Notes: generated from the sequence alone by a model not told the origin. Numbered from the stretch's first letter, positions 25,181 to 33,903 are shown. The stretch is 64,000 nt of DNA from Actinoalloteichus hoggarensis (GCF_002234535.1 NZ_CP022521.1:2728001-2792000), one strand, 5' to 3'. Translations and numbers: made by a program.

Positions 25181-27492
25181 CCGCCTACCCGCCCGCCGCC
25201 CGAGGCGGCGACGTCGACGTGCTGCACGGGCGGATCGTGCCCGATCCGTATCGCGGACTGGAGCGTGACACCGAGGACACCCTGGCGTGGACCCGCGCGC
25301 AGTCCCGACTCGTCGACGCCTACTTCGAAGACTGCGAGGTGCGCGACCGTCTCGCGGCGCGGCTCGCGGTGGACGAGACGCCGCCCGCGCCCACGCCGAT
25401 CCGGGTCGGCGACCGCGAGTTCCTGCCGCCGCACGGCGACGGCGACCGCGGCATGCTGCGGATGCGCCGTCCCGACGGCGTGGTCGTGATCCTCTGCGAT
25501 CCCAGGCGCCTCGACCCCGATGGTCACACGGTGCTGCACCGGGTCACGCCGTCGCCCGACGGACGCCGGGTGGTGTGTCAGCTCTCCCGGCTCGGCGTCG
25601 AGTACGGACGGCTCCTCGTGATCGACGCCGACACCGGCACCGTCCTCGACGGCCCGATCGGACCCGTCCGGTACTCCTCGATCGCCTGGCTGCCCGACGG
25701 CTCGGCGTTCTTCTTCGTGGCGCAGACGCCGGAGTCCGTCGCGTCGGCGGGGACCAGCCCCGACGTCGTGCTGCACCGCCTCGGCACGGAAGATCATGCC
25801 TCGGCGGCCGTCCACACGCCGACGAGTGGACACGAGGACGGGGACGTCTCCCGGCCTGCGGTCGACCCGGTCGCCCTCGACCCCGCGGCCCCCGGCCCGG
25901 CGGCCTTCGATCCCGCAGCGGCACCGAACGCCGTGTCGCCGGACCTCCTCGCGGCGATCGCCCGAGCAACCGAGGGGGCCGCGTCGATCTCCGTTCGGAT
26001 CGACCGGGGACGATGGCTTCTCCTGCACTGTGGCATCGCCGCGGGCGGCGGCAACCAGGTCTGGATCGCCGACCTCGCCGACCTCGCCGCCGGGCAGCCT
26101 GCGGGCGCCGTCCCGCCCGGGCCCCTGCTCCGCCGCGTCACCGAGGGAGTGGACGCGCGCACCCACGCCGAGGTCGGGCCGGACGGGCTGCTGTACCTGC
26201 TGACCAGCCACCGGGCGCCGACCCGACGGCTGTGTCGGGTCGAGCCGGGGGACCCGCGTCCCGACCGCTGGCGTGAGGTGGTGCCCGCCCTGCCCGACGC
26301 CACGCTGACCTCGGTGACCGTCCTCGAGCATTCGCCCGTGCTCGTGGTGCTCCGCCTGCTCGACGGTGTCCACGAGGCGTCGCTGCATGATCGGGCGTCG
26401 GGCCGCAGACTCCGGACCGTCGCGCTGCCCGGGGCCGGGCGGATCACCCGGATCGCGGAGACCGGGCCTCGGGAGGTCCGGCTCGGCTACACGGACTTCG
26501 TCACGCCGCCCGGCGAAGTGCGGTGCGACCTCGTCACCGGTTTCTGTCGTCCCGCCACCCGATCCGCCGCCCGCTCGGTTCCGACCGTGGGCACCCGGCG
26601 GCTCCGCTGTCGATCGGCCGACGGCACCTCGATACGCCTCGTGTTGCTGGGCAGGACCGCCGACCTCACGGCGACGTCGCCACGCCCGCTGCCCACCCTG
26701 CTCACCGCCTACGGCGGCTTCGGCATCCCTGCCGTGCCCGCCTACGACCCGGAGCTGCTCGCCTGGGTGGCCGAGGGCGGCCTCGTGGCGATCGCCTGCG
26801 TGCGCGGCGGCGGCGACGAGGGCGCGGCCTGGCATCGGGCGGGGACGAGGGAGCGGAAGCAGAACACCTTCGACGACCTCCACGCCGCCGCCGAGTGGCT
26901 GATCGCGGAGGGCCGTACCTCGCCCGATCGGCTCGGCGTCCTCGGGTCGAGCAACGGCGGGCTGCTCGTCGGGGCGGCCGTGACCCAGCGGCCCGACCTG
27001 TTCGCCGCAGGGGTCTCGCGCGGCGGGGTGCTGGACATGATCCGCTCCGAGCTGTTCGGTCTCGGCCCGCTCTGGCGAGAGGAGTACGGCAGCGTCCAGG
27101 ACGGCGCGGAGTTCCGCGCGCTCCTCGCCTACTCGCCCTATCACCGGGTCCGCCCCGGCGTGCACTATCCCGCGACCCTGTTCGTCGCCGCCGAGCAGGA
27201 CACCCGGGTGCACCCGATGCACGCCCGCAAGATGTGTGCGGCGATGCAGCACGCGGACCCCGAGGGCAGACCGATCCTCTACCGCTCGCTGGCCGCCTCC
27301 GGCCATGTCGAGCACTCCCGTCGTCGTGCCGTCGCCGTGGCCGCCGAGACGCTGGCGTTCCTCGCCAGGGAGACCGGGCTGGCGAACGACCGCGGCCGCC
27401 CGGTCCCGTCGTCCGGCACCGGGCACGGCGGTGCCCGCGCCTTTCCGTCGTCCCCGTCGGGTTCTCCCGTCGGGGGGTCATCGCACCAGTGA
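25177..27492 (+). CDS. prolyl oligopeptidase (S9A), probable leader protease
   Basis: A 771-residue serine peptidase of the prolyl oligopeptidase family, which cleaves short peptides after proline. An N-terminal strand, a beta-propeller (about residues 75-480) and an alpha/beta-hydrolase domain are evident. The catalytic triad is Ser592 in GSSNGG, Asp675 in EQDTRVHP and His710 in SGHVEH. No signal peptide is seen. The start overlaps the MFS stop (ATGA). In the class III flavipeptin system a peptidase of this family (FlaP) removes the leader, and the precursor here has a single proline at its leader-core border. A disordered 60-residue insert lies near residues 205-255, and the final 15 codons are part of a sequence duplicated 613 bp downstream. 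Confidence 0.93.
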   Translation: MTAYPPAARGGDVDVLHGRIVPDPYRGLERDTEDTLAWTRAQSRLVDAYFEDCEVRDRLAARLAVDETPPAPTPIRVGDREFLPPHGDGDRGMLRMRRPDGVVVILCDPRRLDPDGHTVLHRVTPSPDGRRVVCQLSRLGVEYGRLLVIDADTGTVLDGPIGPVRYSSIAWLPDGSAFFFVAQTPESVASAGTSPDVVLHRLGTEDHASAAVHTPTSGHEDGDVSRPAVDPVALDPAAPGPAAFDPAAAPNAVSPDLLAAIARATEGAASISVRIDRGRWLLLHCGIAAGGGNQVWIADLADLAAGQPAGAVPPGPLLRRVTEGVDARTHAEVGPDGLLYLLTSHRAPTRRLCRVEPGDPRPDRWREVVPALPDATLTSVTVLEHSPVLVVLRLLDGVHEASLHDRASGRRLRTVALPGAGRITRIAETGPREVRLGYTDFVTPPGEVRCDLVTGFCRPATRSAARSVPTVGTRRLRCRSADGTSIRLVLLGRTADLTATSPRPLPTLLTAYGGFGIPAVPAYDPELLAWVAEGGLVAIACVRGGGDEGAAWHRAGTRERKQNTFDDLHAAAEWLIAEGRTSPDRLGVLGSSNGGLLVGAAVTQRPDLFAAGVSRGGVLDMIRSELFGLGPLWREEYGSVQDGAEFRALLAYSPYHRVRPGVHYPATLFVAAEQDTRVHPMHARKMCAAMQHADPEGRPILYRSLAASGHVEHSRRRAVAVAAETLAFLARETGLANDRGRPVPSSGTGHGGARAFPSSPSGSPVGGSSHQ

Positions 27493-27573
27493 TCAGGAGG
27501 AATTCGTCATGAACAGTGTTCGACGCGCATTCGTCTCGACCGTGTTGGCCGGGGCGTTGGCCCTGGGCGGCGG
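27475..27573 (+). repeat. 99-bp direct repeat, copy 1
   Basis: Identical base for base to 28088-28186. It covers the last codons and stop of the prolyl oligopeptidase, the AGGAGG ribosome site and the first codons of the secreted protein at 27509. Confidence 0.95.
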
Positions 27574-27847
27574 GGCGATGGCCTCCGCCGCGCCCGCCAC
27601 TGCGGAGGGCGCGCCGTCCGCTTCGGCCGTGTCGGTCTCCACCGACGTCGCGGTGGCGCAGGAGTGGTACTACGGCAGCGGTTTCGGTTTCACCGAGTCT
27701 GCCGCCCTGCTTCAGGCGCAGGAACAGGCCTACTTCCAGGCCTGGCTGCACGGAGGCTGGGAGCGGTGGCAGTGCTCCGTCACCAGCAGCTGGGTCGTCC
27801 CGAGTGGGAACACGTTCAACGCGCGGGTCACGCTGATCTGCTGGTGA
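27509..27847 (+). CDS. small secreted protein, tandem paralogue 1
   Basis: A 112-residue protein of unknown function. Residues 1 to about 28 form a Sec-type signal peptide (MNSVRRAFVSTVLAGALAL, cleavage near ASA-AP). A variable Ser/Ala linker follows, then a 59-residue domain beginning YYGSGFGFTES and containing QAQEQAY, GGWERWQCSVTSS and a final VTLICW. Two cysteines (in WQCSV and third-last to the end) could form one disulfide, and the domain is rich in aromatic residues. The start is ATG at 27509 with AGGAGG, 16 bases after the peptidase stop, so it is read from the lanthipeptide operon. I recognise no family. A surface-associated partner of the lanthipeptide is one possibility. Confidence 0.85.
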   Translation: MNSVRRAFVSTVLAGALALGGGAMASAAPATAEGAPSASAVSVSTDVAVAQEWYYGSGFGFTESAALLQAQEQAYFQAWLHGGWERWQCSVTSSWVVPSGNTFNARVTLICW

Positions 27848-28087
27848 GCCGGTGGCCGGCCGCGCGGGCGTCGCCGGCGGGTGTGCCGGTCGACCGTTCA
27901 CTCCAGCCTGCCGGAACCCCGCCGACTCGAGTCATCCCCGCCCGTCGAGCCGTGCCGCGGCCGTCGAGTCTCGGCGTCGTCGGCCTGGGCGACCGGGCCG
28001 ACGACGGCCATGACAGTCGGTGGCGTCGCCCGTCGCCCAGGCGACGGTGCCAGCCCGTTCAGTCGTCCCCCGGCGGGTGCTCCCGTC

Positions 28088-28186
28088 GGGTCATCGCACC
28101 AGTGATCAGGAGGAATTCGTCATGAACAGTGTTCGACGCGCATTCGTCTCGACCGTGTTGGCCGGGGCGTTGGCCCTGGGCGGCGG
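28088..28186 (+). repeat. 99-bp direct repeat, copy 2
   Basis: Perfect copy of 27475-27573, offset by 613 bases. It includes a vestige of the peptidase 3' end (APVGSSHQ followed by a stop in one frame), although no peptidase gene precedes it. This shows that copy 2 derives from copy 1. Confidence 0.95.
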
Positions 28187-28469
28187 AGCCGTCGCCTCGG
28201 CGGCACCGGCCGCGGCCGCGGTTCCCGACGGCGGCACGTCCGTCTCGGCGGCCTCCGTCGCGGGCGAGGTCACCGCGGCCCACGAGTTCTACTACGGGTA
28301 CGGCTTCGGCTCCACCGAGTCGTTGGCGCTGTTCCAGGCGCAGGAGCAGGCCTACAACCAGGCCTGGATCTTCGGCGGCTGGCAGCGGTGGCAGTGCAGC
28401 GTCACCAGCAGCTTCGTCACCCCCGTCGGCCTGTCGTACAACGCGCAGGTCACCTTGTGGTGCTTCTGA
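28122..28469 (+). CDS. small secreted protein, tandem paralogue 2
   Basis: A 115-residue paralogue of the preceding protein. The first 23 residues of the signal peptide are identical, the linker is unrelated, and 42 of 59 residues of the C-terminal domain (YYGYGFGSTES to VTLWCF) are identical, including both cysteines, GGWxRWQCSVTSS and QAQEQAY. The upstream AGGAGG and 5' leader are identical to those of copy 1. Its intergenic leader (27848-28121) may give it separate expression, or it may be read through from the operon. A strong hairpin at 28586-28617 follows. Function unknown. Confidence 0.85.
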   Translation: MNSVRRAFVSTVLAGALALGGGAVASAAPAAAAVPDGGTSVSAASVAGEVTAAHEFYYGYGFGSTESLALFQAQEQAYNQAWIFGGWQRWQCSVTSSFVTPVGLSYNAQVTLWCF

Positions 28470-28821
28470 GGCGATGACCAGTCGTACAGAGCCGACGACG
28501 ACCGGGGACGTCGGTGAGGACGGCTGACGCCCACCGTGGGATGGACACCGCCATGGTGTCCTGACCACCAGACGATCAGGCACCGCCGGTCTGTCCCGCC
28601 TCGGCGGGGCAGACCGGTGGAGCCGATTCGACGTGCCTGCCTGGCTTGCGCATCTGTGAACCGGCGCCGATCACGCACGTGGTGCGGTGCCCGTGCAGCC
28701 GCAGTGGCGGCCCGATTCTCCGGCGACGTGCCCGCCGACGCCCCGCCTGTCGCCCGCCTGTCTCGCCTGTCGACGGGGTGAGCGGGGCGGCCCCCGCACC
28801 GGGATGCGAGGATCGGGACTC
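28470..28821. other. 352-bp intergenic region closing the lanthipeptide locus
   Basis: Holds the terminator at 28586-28617. Downstream it should hold the hisE-hisG promoter. No coding sequence was recognised. Confidence 0.5.
28586..28617 (+). terminator. strong intrinsic hairpin after the secreted-protein genes
   Basis: CCGGTCTGTCCCGC (28586-28599) pairs with GCGGGGCAGACCGG (28604-28617) through 14 positions, one a U-G wobble in RNA, around the tetraloop CTCG. It probably ends the transcript of the lanthipeptide locus. Confidence 0.8.
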
Positions 28822-29085
28822 GTGAAGACGTTCGACGAGCTGTTCGCGGAACTACGTGATCGCGCCGCCACCCGCCCCGCCGGGTCCGGCACCGTCGCCG
28901 CCCTGGATGCCGGGGTCCATGCACAGGGCAAGAAGGTGCTGGAGGAGGCGGGCGAGGTCTGGATCGCCGCCGAGCATGAGTCCGACGAGCGGCTCGCCGA
29001 GGAGATCTCGCAGCTTCTCTACCGACTTCAGGTGTTGATGATCGGTCGTGGGATCGACACCGCCGACGTGTACCGCCACCTGTGA
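28822..29085 (+). CDS. hisE: phosphoribosyl-ATP diphosphatase
   Basis: An 87-residue enzyme of histidine biosynthesis (second step) that hydrolyses phosphoribosyl-ATP to phosphoribosyl-AMP and diphosphate. The MazG-like fold signature [19 protein letters not shown] with metal-binding acids is intact, as is the [19 protein letters not shown] helix. Start GTG at 28822 gives [10 protein letters not shown] as in mycobacterial HisE, with GAGGA 9 bases upstream; ATG at 28804 is possible. hisG follows after 17 bases, the standard actinobacterial pair. Confidence 0.93.
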   Translation: MKTFDELFAELRDRAATRPAGSGTVAALDAGVHAQGKKVLEEAGEVWIAAEHESDERLAEEISQLLYRLQVLMIGRGIDTADVYRHL

Positions 29086-29102
29086 GCCGGAGGAGTCAGC
29101 AC

Positions 29103-29948
29103 ATGTTGCGCGTCGCCATCCCCAACAAGGGCGCCCTCGCCGAGAAGGCGTCGGAGATGCTGGCCGAGGCGGGCTACCGTCGCAGGCCCGGCCCCAAGGA
29201 TCTCACCGTGCTCGACACGGTCAACGAGGTCGAGTTCTTCTTCCTCCGTCCGAAGGACATCGCCGTCTACGTCGGCTCCGGTCGGCTGGACATGGGCATC
29301 ACCGGCCGTGACCTGGCGCTGGACTCCGAGGCGCCGGTCAAGGAACGGCTGGGTCTCGGGTTCGGCGGCTCCACGTTCCGCTACGCGGCCCCCGAAGGTC
29401 GCGAGTGGACGGTCGCCGACCTGGCAGGGAAGCGGATCGCCACCTCCTATCCGCGGCTGGTCCGCGGCGACCTCCTCCGACACGGTGTGGAGGCCGAGGT
29501 CATCCGCCTGGAGGGCGCCGTGGAGATCTCGGTGCAGCTGGACGTCGCCGACGCCGTCGCCGACGTCGTCGAGTCGGGCGTCACCCTCCGGCAGCACGGC
29601 CTGGTCGCCTTCGGCGCCCCGATCTGCGTCTCCGAGGCCGTCCTGCTCGAAGGCCTGGACACCGAGGACAGCCCGGCCAGGACACAGCTCGCCGCCCGGC
29701 TGCAGGGCGTGGTGATCGCGCAGCAGTACCTGATGCTCGACTACAACTGCCCCGCCGCCCTGCTGCCGGAGGCGATCCGCATCGCCCCCGGATTGGAGTC
29801 GCCGACGGTCTCGACGCTCGCCGAGCAGGACTGGAACGCGGTGCGGGTGATGGTGCCCAGGAAGCAGGCCAACGAGGTGATGGACCGGCTCGCGGTCCTC
29901 GGTGCCAAGGCGATCCTCGCCTCGGACATCCGGTTCTGCCGACTGTGA
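29103..29948 (+). CDS. hisG: ATP phosphoribosyltransferase (long form)
   Basis: A 281-residue enzyme that catalyses the first, committed step of histidine synthesis, joining ATP and PRPP. It is the long form: a periplasmic-binding-protein-like catalytic part (LRVAIPNKG at the start, [10 protein letters not shown], and the PRPP loop region [14 protein letters not shown]) and a C-terminal ACT-like regulatory domain (about residues 210-281) that mediates feedback inhibition by histidine. Start ATG at 29103 has GGAGGAG 7 bases upstream. It is co-transcribed with hisE. Confidence 0.96.
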   Translation: MLRVAIPNKGALAEKASEMLAEAGYRRRPGPKDLTVLDTVNEVEFFFLRPKDIAVYVGSGRLDMGITGRDLALDSEAPVKERLGLGFGGSTFRYAAPEGREWTVADLAGKRIATSYPRLVRGDLLRHGVEAEVIRLEGAVEISVQLDVADAVADVVESGVTLRQHGLVAFGAPICVSEAVLLEGLDTEDSPARTQLAARLQGVVIAQQYLMLDYNCPAALLPEAIRIAPGLESPTVSTLAEQDWNAVRVMVPRKQANEVMDRLAVLGAKAILASDIRFCRL

Positions 29949-29958
29949 CGACGGCGCT

Positions 29959-29986
29959 CGCGCGGGTCCTGCTCGGCGCCCGCGCG
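29959..29986. terminator. hairpin after hisG
   Basis: CGCGCGGG (29959-29966) and CCCGCGCG (29979-29986) form a perfect 8-bp stem with a 12-base loop, 11 bases after the hisG stop and ahead of the convergent adenosine deaminase gene. Confidence 0.5.
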
Positions 29987-30004
29987 GGTTCGCCGAACCC
30001 GTTC

Positions 30005-30054
30005 CGACTGGGGGACCCCGCCTGACTGGGGATCCCGCCTGACTGGGGACCGTG
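30005..30054. repeat. short tandem repeat, about 2.7 copies of a 17-18-bp unit
   Basis: The unit GACTGGGGATCCCGCCT and near copies are repeated head to tail in the gap between convergent genes. No function is apparent. Confidence 0.6.
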
Positions 30055-30120
30055 GCCGACTGACGAGCGGCAGCCCGCCCGCCGTCGAGCGCGGCTCGAT
30101 CGACGGGCAGGCTTGGCGGC

Positions 30121-31155
30121 TCAGTTCTCGTCGGCCTGCCAGCGGGCGAACACCGAGTCGATCTCGGCGTGCAGGGCGGCCTTGCGGTCTTCGGCGAGGA
30201 AGGACGCGGAGACGCCGTTGCGGGCCAGCCGCACGAGCTGTTCCGGGGACAGCCCGATCTCATGGGCGGTGCGGTACTCGTTGGTCAGGTCGGTGCCGAA
30301 CATCGGCGGGTCGTCGGAGTTGAGCGTGACGAAGACGCCCTCGTCGAGCATCCGAGGCAGCGGGTGCTCCGCCGCGGTCGCGACCATGCGGGTCGCCACG
30401 TTCGACGTCGGCGAGACGTCGACCGGGAGCTGCGTGTCCCGCAGGTAGGCGACCAGCTCCGGGTCCCGCATGCTGCCGATGCCGTGTCCGATGCGCTCGG
30501 CGCGCAGGGCCCGGATCGCCGACCAGACCCGGTCCGGGCCGTGGGTCTCGCCCGCGTGCGGCAGGCTGTGCAGCCCGGCGGCCCTGGCCTTGGCGAAGAT
30601 GTCGGCGAACTGGTCGCGTTCGACCTCGATGCCGCCGACGCCGAAGCCGATCACGGAGTCCGGGCCGACGGCGAGGGTCTCCCTGAGCGCTTGTTCCCCT
30701 GCCTCGACGCCGTAATGACCGGGGAAGTCGGGAATCCAGCGCAGCGTGATCCCGTGCTCCTGCTCAGCCTGCCTGCGCCCCGCCTCGACGCCGGCGAAGA
30801 CGACCTCGGCGGGCACGTCACGTTCCAGGTGGTTGAGGAGGCTGAGATGGACCTCGGCGTACCGCACGTTCTGCCGGGCGAGGTCGCGTGCGGTCTCCAC
30901 GGCGAGCAGTGCGAAGTCCTCCTCGTCCCGCAGCGCCTGGACCGAGGCCAGATAGACGTCGATGAAGTGTGGGAAGTCGCGGAAGGCGTACCACTCACGC
31001 AGCGCGTCCAGCGTCGACGGGATGGCGGGCAGATCGTGTTTGCGCGCCAGGGTCAACAGGGTCGTCGGGGCGAGCGAGCCCTCCAGGTGGACGTGGAGTT
31101 CGACCTTGGGCAGCGCGTCGATCAAGGCGTGGACGGGCGGGGTGGACTCGGGCAT
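30121..31155 (-). CDS. add: adenosine deaminase family protein
   Basis: A 344-residue TIM-barrel amidohydrolase that deaminates adenosine or a related nucleoside. The zinc and catalytic motifs are present: KVELHVHLEGS (His21, His23), SLPHAGETHG, ERIGHGIGS and the tandem Asp of TLNSDDPPMFGTDL. The substrate could instead be 6-amino-6-deoxyfutalosine, as some actinobacterial ADA-like enzymes use it, and sequence reading alone does not exclude this. Start ATG at 31155 has GGGAG 6 bases upstream. It is single and convergent with hisG. Confidence 0.9.
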   Translation of the reverse strand: MPESTPPVHALIDALPKVELHVHLEGSLAPTTLLTLARKHDLPAIPSTLDALREWYAFRDFPHFIDVYLASVQALRDEEDFALLAVETARDLARQNVRYAEVHLSLLNHLERDVPAEVVFAGVEAGRRQAEQEHGITLRWIPDFPGHYGVEAGEQALRETLAVGPDSVIGFGVGGIEVERDQFADIFAKARAAGLHSLPHAGETHGPDRVWSAIRALRAERIGHGIGSMRDPELVAYLRDTQLPVDVSPTSNVATRMVATAAEHPLPRMLDEGVFVTLNSDDPPMFGTDLTNEYRTAHEIGLSPEQLVRLARNGVSASFLAEDRKAALHAEIDSVFARWQADEN

Positions 31156-31471
31156 GACGAAGCTCCCTGAACGGGTGAGGTGAGAAGGAGTGTCGGCGGG
31201 ACGAGCGGCGCGGCCTGCTCGTCGTCGGTTCAGGGTGCGAGGTCTCCTCGGTCGTGATCCTCCCCGTACAACGGCAGAGGAGGCGGCTCGGGGAACGGAC
31301 GCATGCCCGCACTGTAGCCGGCCGATCTGTCACGTGTCACTGCCCGGACGAGAACAGTCGACCGGAAGATCGCGTCGCGAGAGCCCTCGCGTCGGGAGAC
31401 TCCCGGGTGCGGAGGCTCGGGCGTCGGAGACGCCGGCGTGTCCTCGCGAACGGGCGAGCGATGATGACGAG
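31156..31471. other. 316-bp intergenic region
   Basis: Lies between the adenosine deaminase (minus) and the monooxygenase-like gene (plus). A sigma70-like promoter for the deaminase is listed separately. Nothing else was recognised. Confidence 0.4.
31311..31340 (-). promoter_or_regulatory. candidate promoter of the adenosine deaminase gene
   Basis: On the minus strand GTGACA (31340-31335) and TACAGT (31316-31311) are separated by 18 bases, close to the actinobacterial housekeeping consensus TTGACN-TANNNT. It would give a leader of about 150 bases. Confidence 0.45.
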
Positions 31472-31783
31472 GTGATTCTGGAGAGCGCCACCCTCGATGT
31501 GATCCCCGGCCGCGAGGTCGAGTTCGAACACGCCTTCGCCGAGGCCCGGCCGCTCATCGCCGCATCGCCGGGCTTCCTGGGCCTCGAACTGAGTCGCTGC
31601 CTGGAGCGACCGAGCCGGTACCTGCTGCTGGTGCGATGGGCCGCCCTCGAGGATCACACGGTCGGCTTCCGACAGGGACCCGACTATCCGAGGTGGCGCG
31701 AGCTGCTGCACCACTTCCACGACCCGTTCCCGACCGTCGAGCACTACACGACGGTTGCCTCGGCAGGCGGATATCCGGGCTGA
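31472..31783 (+). CDS. antibiotic biosynthesis monooxygenase (ABM) domain protein
   Basis: A 103-residue ferredoxin-like-fold protein. ILESATLDVIPGREVEFEHAF followed by SPGFLGLELSRCLERPSRYLLLVRWA and a C-terminal FHDPFPTVEHY are typical of small ABM/YgiN-like monooxygenases, which oxidise quinol-type substrates without cofactor or have unknown roles. The start GTG at 31472 is set by where the fold begins; no good Shine-Dalgarno is visible. It is convergent with the AarF gene. Confidence 0.75.
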   Translation: MILESATLDVIPGREVEFEHAFAEARPLIAASPGFLGLELSRCLERPSRYLLLVRWAALEDHTVGFRQGPDYPRWRELLHHFHDPFPTVEHYTTVASAGGYPG

Positions 31784-31917
31784 TCGGGACGACTCGCGGG
31801 CGGACCGCCCGTGGTTCGGCGTCGGCACGACGACCACCGGCTTCGCCGCCGAGTGTTTCCCCGAGGCGCGCGACGGCGCGGCGACCGACTGAGAAGAGCC
31901 GTCTCGCCCGCGCCCCG

Positions 31918-33903
31918 TCACCGTCTGCGTGCCTGCTCCGGTCCGCGATCGGTCCGGAAGATCGTCACCAGCACCCGCAGCACGAGTACCGAGGCGATGA
32001 CGAGCATGCAGTAGCCGAACACGGCGTACATCGACAGTTCGCCCTCGATCACCTGTGGACCGCCCCGCAGCCCGAGCAGCATCACCGCGATCAGCCCGCT
32101 GGTGATGCCCAGCAGGGTCAACAGGACCTGGTGTACCAGCCCCGTGGCGAACCGCCGGTCCCGTTCGTCGGCGAACAGCCGTACGTTGACGCTGAGTCTG
32201 CCCTGCTCCAGCGAGTCGGAGATCCGGTCCAGCCGCCGGGGCAGCCTGCGCAGCATGGGCATCATGGCGAGCAGCTCGCTCTTGGCGGTCTCCTTCAGCG
32301 ACCCGGCGGTGCCCTGCGCGGCCAGCGTCTCCTCGCCGAAGCTCCGCGCCTCCGCGACCAGGTCGAACCGAGGGTCCAGGACCTGGAGGGTGCCCTCAAG
32401 GGTGCCCAGCGCCCGTGCCACCGCGGCGAGCTGCGGGGGCACCGCCAGACCGTGGTGCGAGACGATGCCGAAGAGGTCGACGAACATCTGCGCGGACGGC
32501 GTCATCCCCGCGCTGAGATGGCGGGCCATGAACTGACCGAGCGCCCGCTCCAACCGCTGCTCGTCCACGTCGTCGGGCCGCTCCACCACAGCCAGCAGCG
32601 CATCGGCCACCGTGGAGGCGTCGCCGGTGTTGAGCCCGAGCAGCAGCTGCGCCAGCGAGTCGCGGGTGAGGCCGTCCAGCCTGCCCACGGAGCCGAAGTC
32701 CAGCAGCGCGATCCTGCCCTCCTCGGTGACCATGACGTTGCCCGGATGGGGGTCGGCGTGGAAGATCCCGTCGAACATGATCTGTCGGAGCACACAGTGC
32801 AGCAGTGACTTCCCCAGCTCGGCGCGGTCCCAGCCCGATTCGTCGATCATCGAGCTCGCCCGTCGCAGGGACCGGCCCGGCAACCGGTCCATCACCAGCA
32901 CCCGCTCGCCTGACAGCCGCTCGTGCGGAATCGGGTACAGCACGCTCGCGTCGGTCCGGACCCGTGCGGCCGCGACCACCGAGGCCATGTTGGCGGTCTC
33001 GATGCGGAAGTCCAGCTCCTCGCGCAGCGCCTCGGCGAAGCCCTCGGTCAGCTCCGCGACGCCGAGCGAACGTCCCCAGCGTGTGCTCCGCTCCAGCGAG
33101 CGACCGAGGCGGGTGACGATGTCGAGGTCCCGCTCGACCGTGGTCCGGATTCCCGGCCGCTGGACCTTGACGATCACCTCCTCACCGGTGCGCAGCCGAG
33201 CCACGTGCACCTGCGCGATCGACGCCGCCGCGAGCGGCTCGTGGTCGAACTCGGCGAAGACCTCGCCGACGGGCCTGCCCAGCTCGGCGGTGAGGACGCC
33301 TTCGATCTGCTCCCACGGCACCGGGGTCGCCCGATCCTGTAAGCCCGACAGCTCCTCCACGAACTCGGGGGCGAGGAGGTCCTGTCGCGTCGACAGCACC
33401 TGGCCCAGCTTGACGAAGGTGACGCCGCCCTCGTCCAAGGCGGCGCGCAGCGAGCGGGCCAGTCGCTGCCTGCCGCCCGTCGAGGCGGGCGCGGCATCGC
33501 CTCGGCCACGCAGATACGGGCCGAGTCCATGGCGGACGGCGATCGCGCTCAACCGGGTGTAGCGGCTGGTCCTGGCGATCCGCCGTCGCAGCGCGGGCAG
33601 CCAGTCCATCACGCGGGGCATCGAGCCGCTCGGCACGAACGCCTCCGCCAGGACGAGGAAGATCATCGCGACCAGCACGGCACAGGCGGTGGCCAGCACG
33701 AGCAGCAGCAGCATGACTCCGGGGTCGCGCTCGTACGACGGGCCCGCGATGGCGTTGACGAGCGGGCCGCCGATGGTCAGCGCCAGCAGCCCGGCGACCA
33801 CCGCGCGGAACCGGCTGAAGCGGATGCCGAGCAGACGACGCGCCATCGTCCCGAACAGCAGGACCAACGCGACGAACATCGCCGTGGCCAGCATGGCGAG
33901 CAT
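31918..33903 (-). CDS. ABC1/AarF/UbiB-family atypical kinase
   Basis: A 661-residue membrane-associated protein of the UbiB/COQ8 family, ATPases linked in bacteria and mitochondria to isoprenoid quinone synthesis. Three hydrophobic N-terminal segments (about residues 1-100) are followed by the kinase-like core: FVKLGQVLSTRQDLL (KxGQ motif), EELSGLQDRATPVP, a VIVKVQRPGI lysine and FHADPHPGNVMV with DFGSVG. Two hydrophobic segments lie at the C-terminal end. Start ATG at 33903 has GAGAGGGG 5 bases upstream. Confidence 0.9.
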   Translation of the reverse strand: MLAMLATAMFVALVLLFGTMARRLLGIRFSRFRAVVAGLLALTIGGPLVNAIAGPSYERDPGVMLLLLVLATACAVLVAMIFLVLAEAFVPSGSMPRVMDWLPALRRRIARTSRYTRLSAIAVRHGLGPYLRGRGDAAPASTGGRQRLARSLRAALDEGGVTFVKLGQVLSTRQDLLAPEFVEELSGLQDRATPVPWEQIEGVLTAELGRPVGEVFAEFDHEPLAAASIAQVHVARLRTGEEVIVKVQRPGIRTTVERDLDIVTRLGRSLERSTRWGRSLGVAELTEGFAEALREELDFRIETANMASVVAAARVRTDASVLYPIPHERLSGERVLVMDRLPGRSLRRASSMIDESGWDRAELGKSLLHCVLRQIMFDGIFHADPHPGNVMVTEEGRIALLDFGSVGRLDGLTRDSLAQLLLGLNTGDASTVADALLAVVERPDDVDEQRLERALGQFMARHLSAGMTPSAQMFVDLFGIVSHHGLAVPPQLAAVARALGTLEGTLQVLDPRFDLVAEARSFGEETLAAQGTAGSLKETAKSELLAMMPMLRRLPRRLDRISDSLEQGRLSVNVRLFADERDRRFATGLVHQVLLTLLGITSGLIAVMLLGLRGGPQVIEGELSMYAVFGYCMLVIASVLVLRVLVTIFRTDRGPEQARRR

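Noticed and set aside
24091-27426. Very long open frame on the minus strand (over 1100 codons) across the MFS and peptidase genes
   Set aside because: It is a shadow of G+C-rich plus-strand coding sequence. Its composition is Arg/Gly/Pro-rich with no domain, and both plus-strand genes have complete catalytic or membrane features.
27509-28469. The two small secreted proteins as further lanthipeptide precursors
   Set aside because: They have Sec signal peptides, over 80 mature residues and only two cysteines, and no ILxLQ leader.
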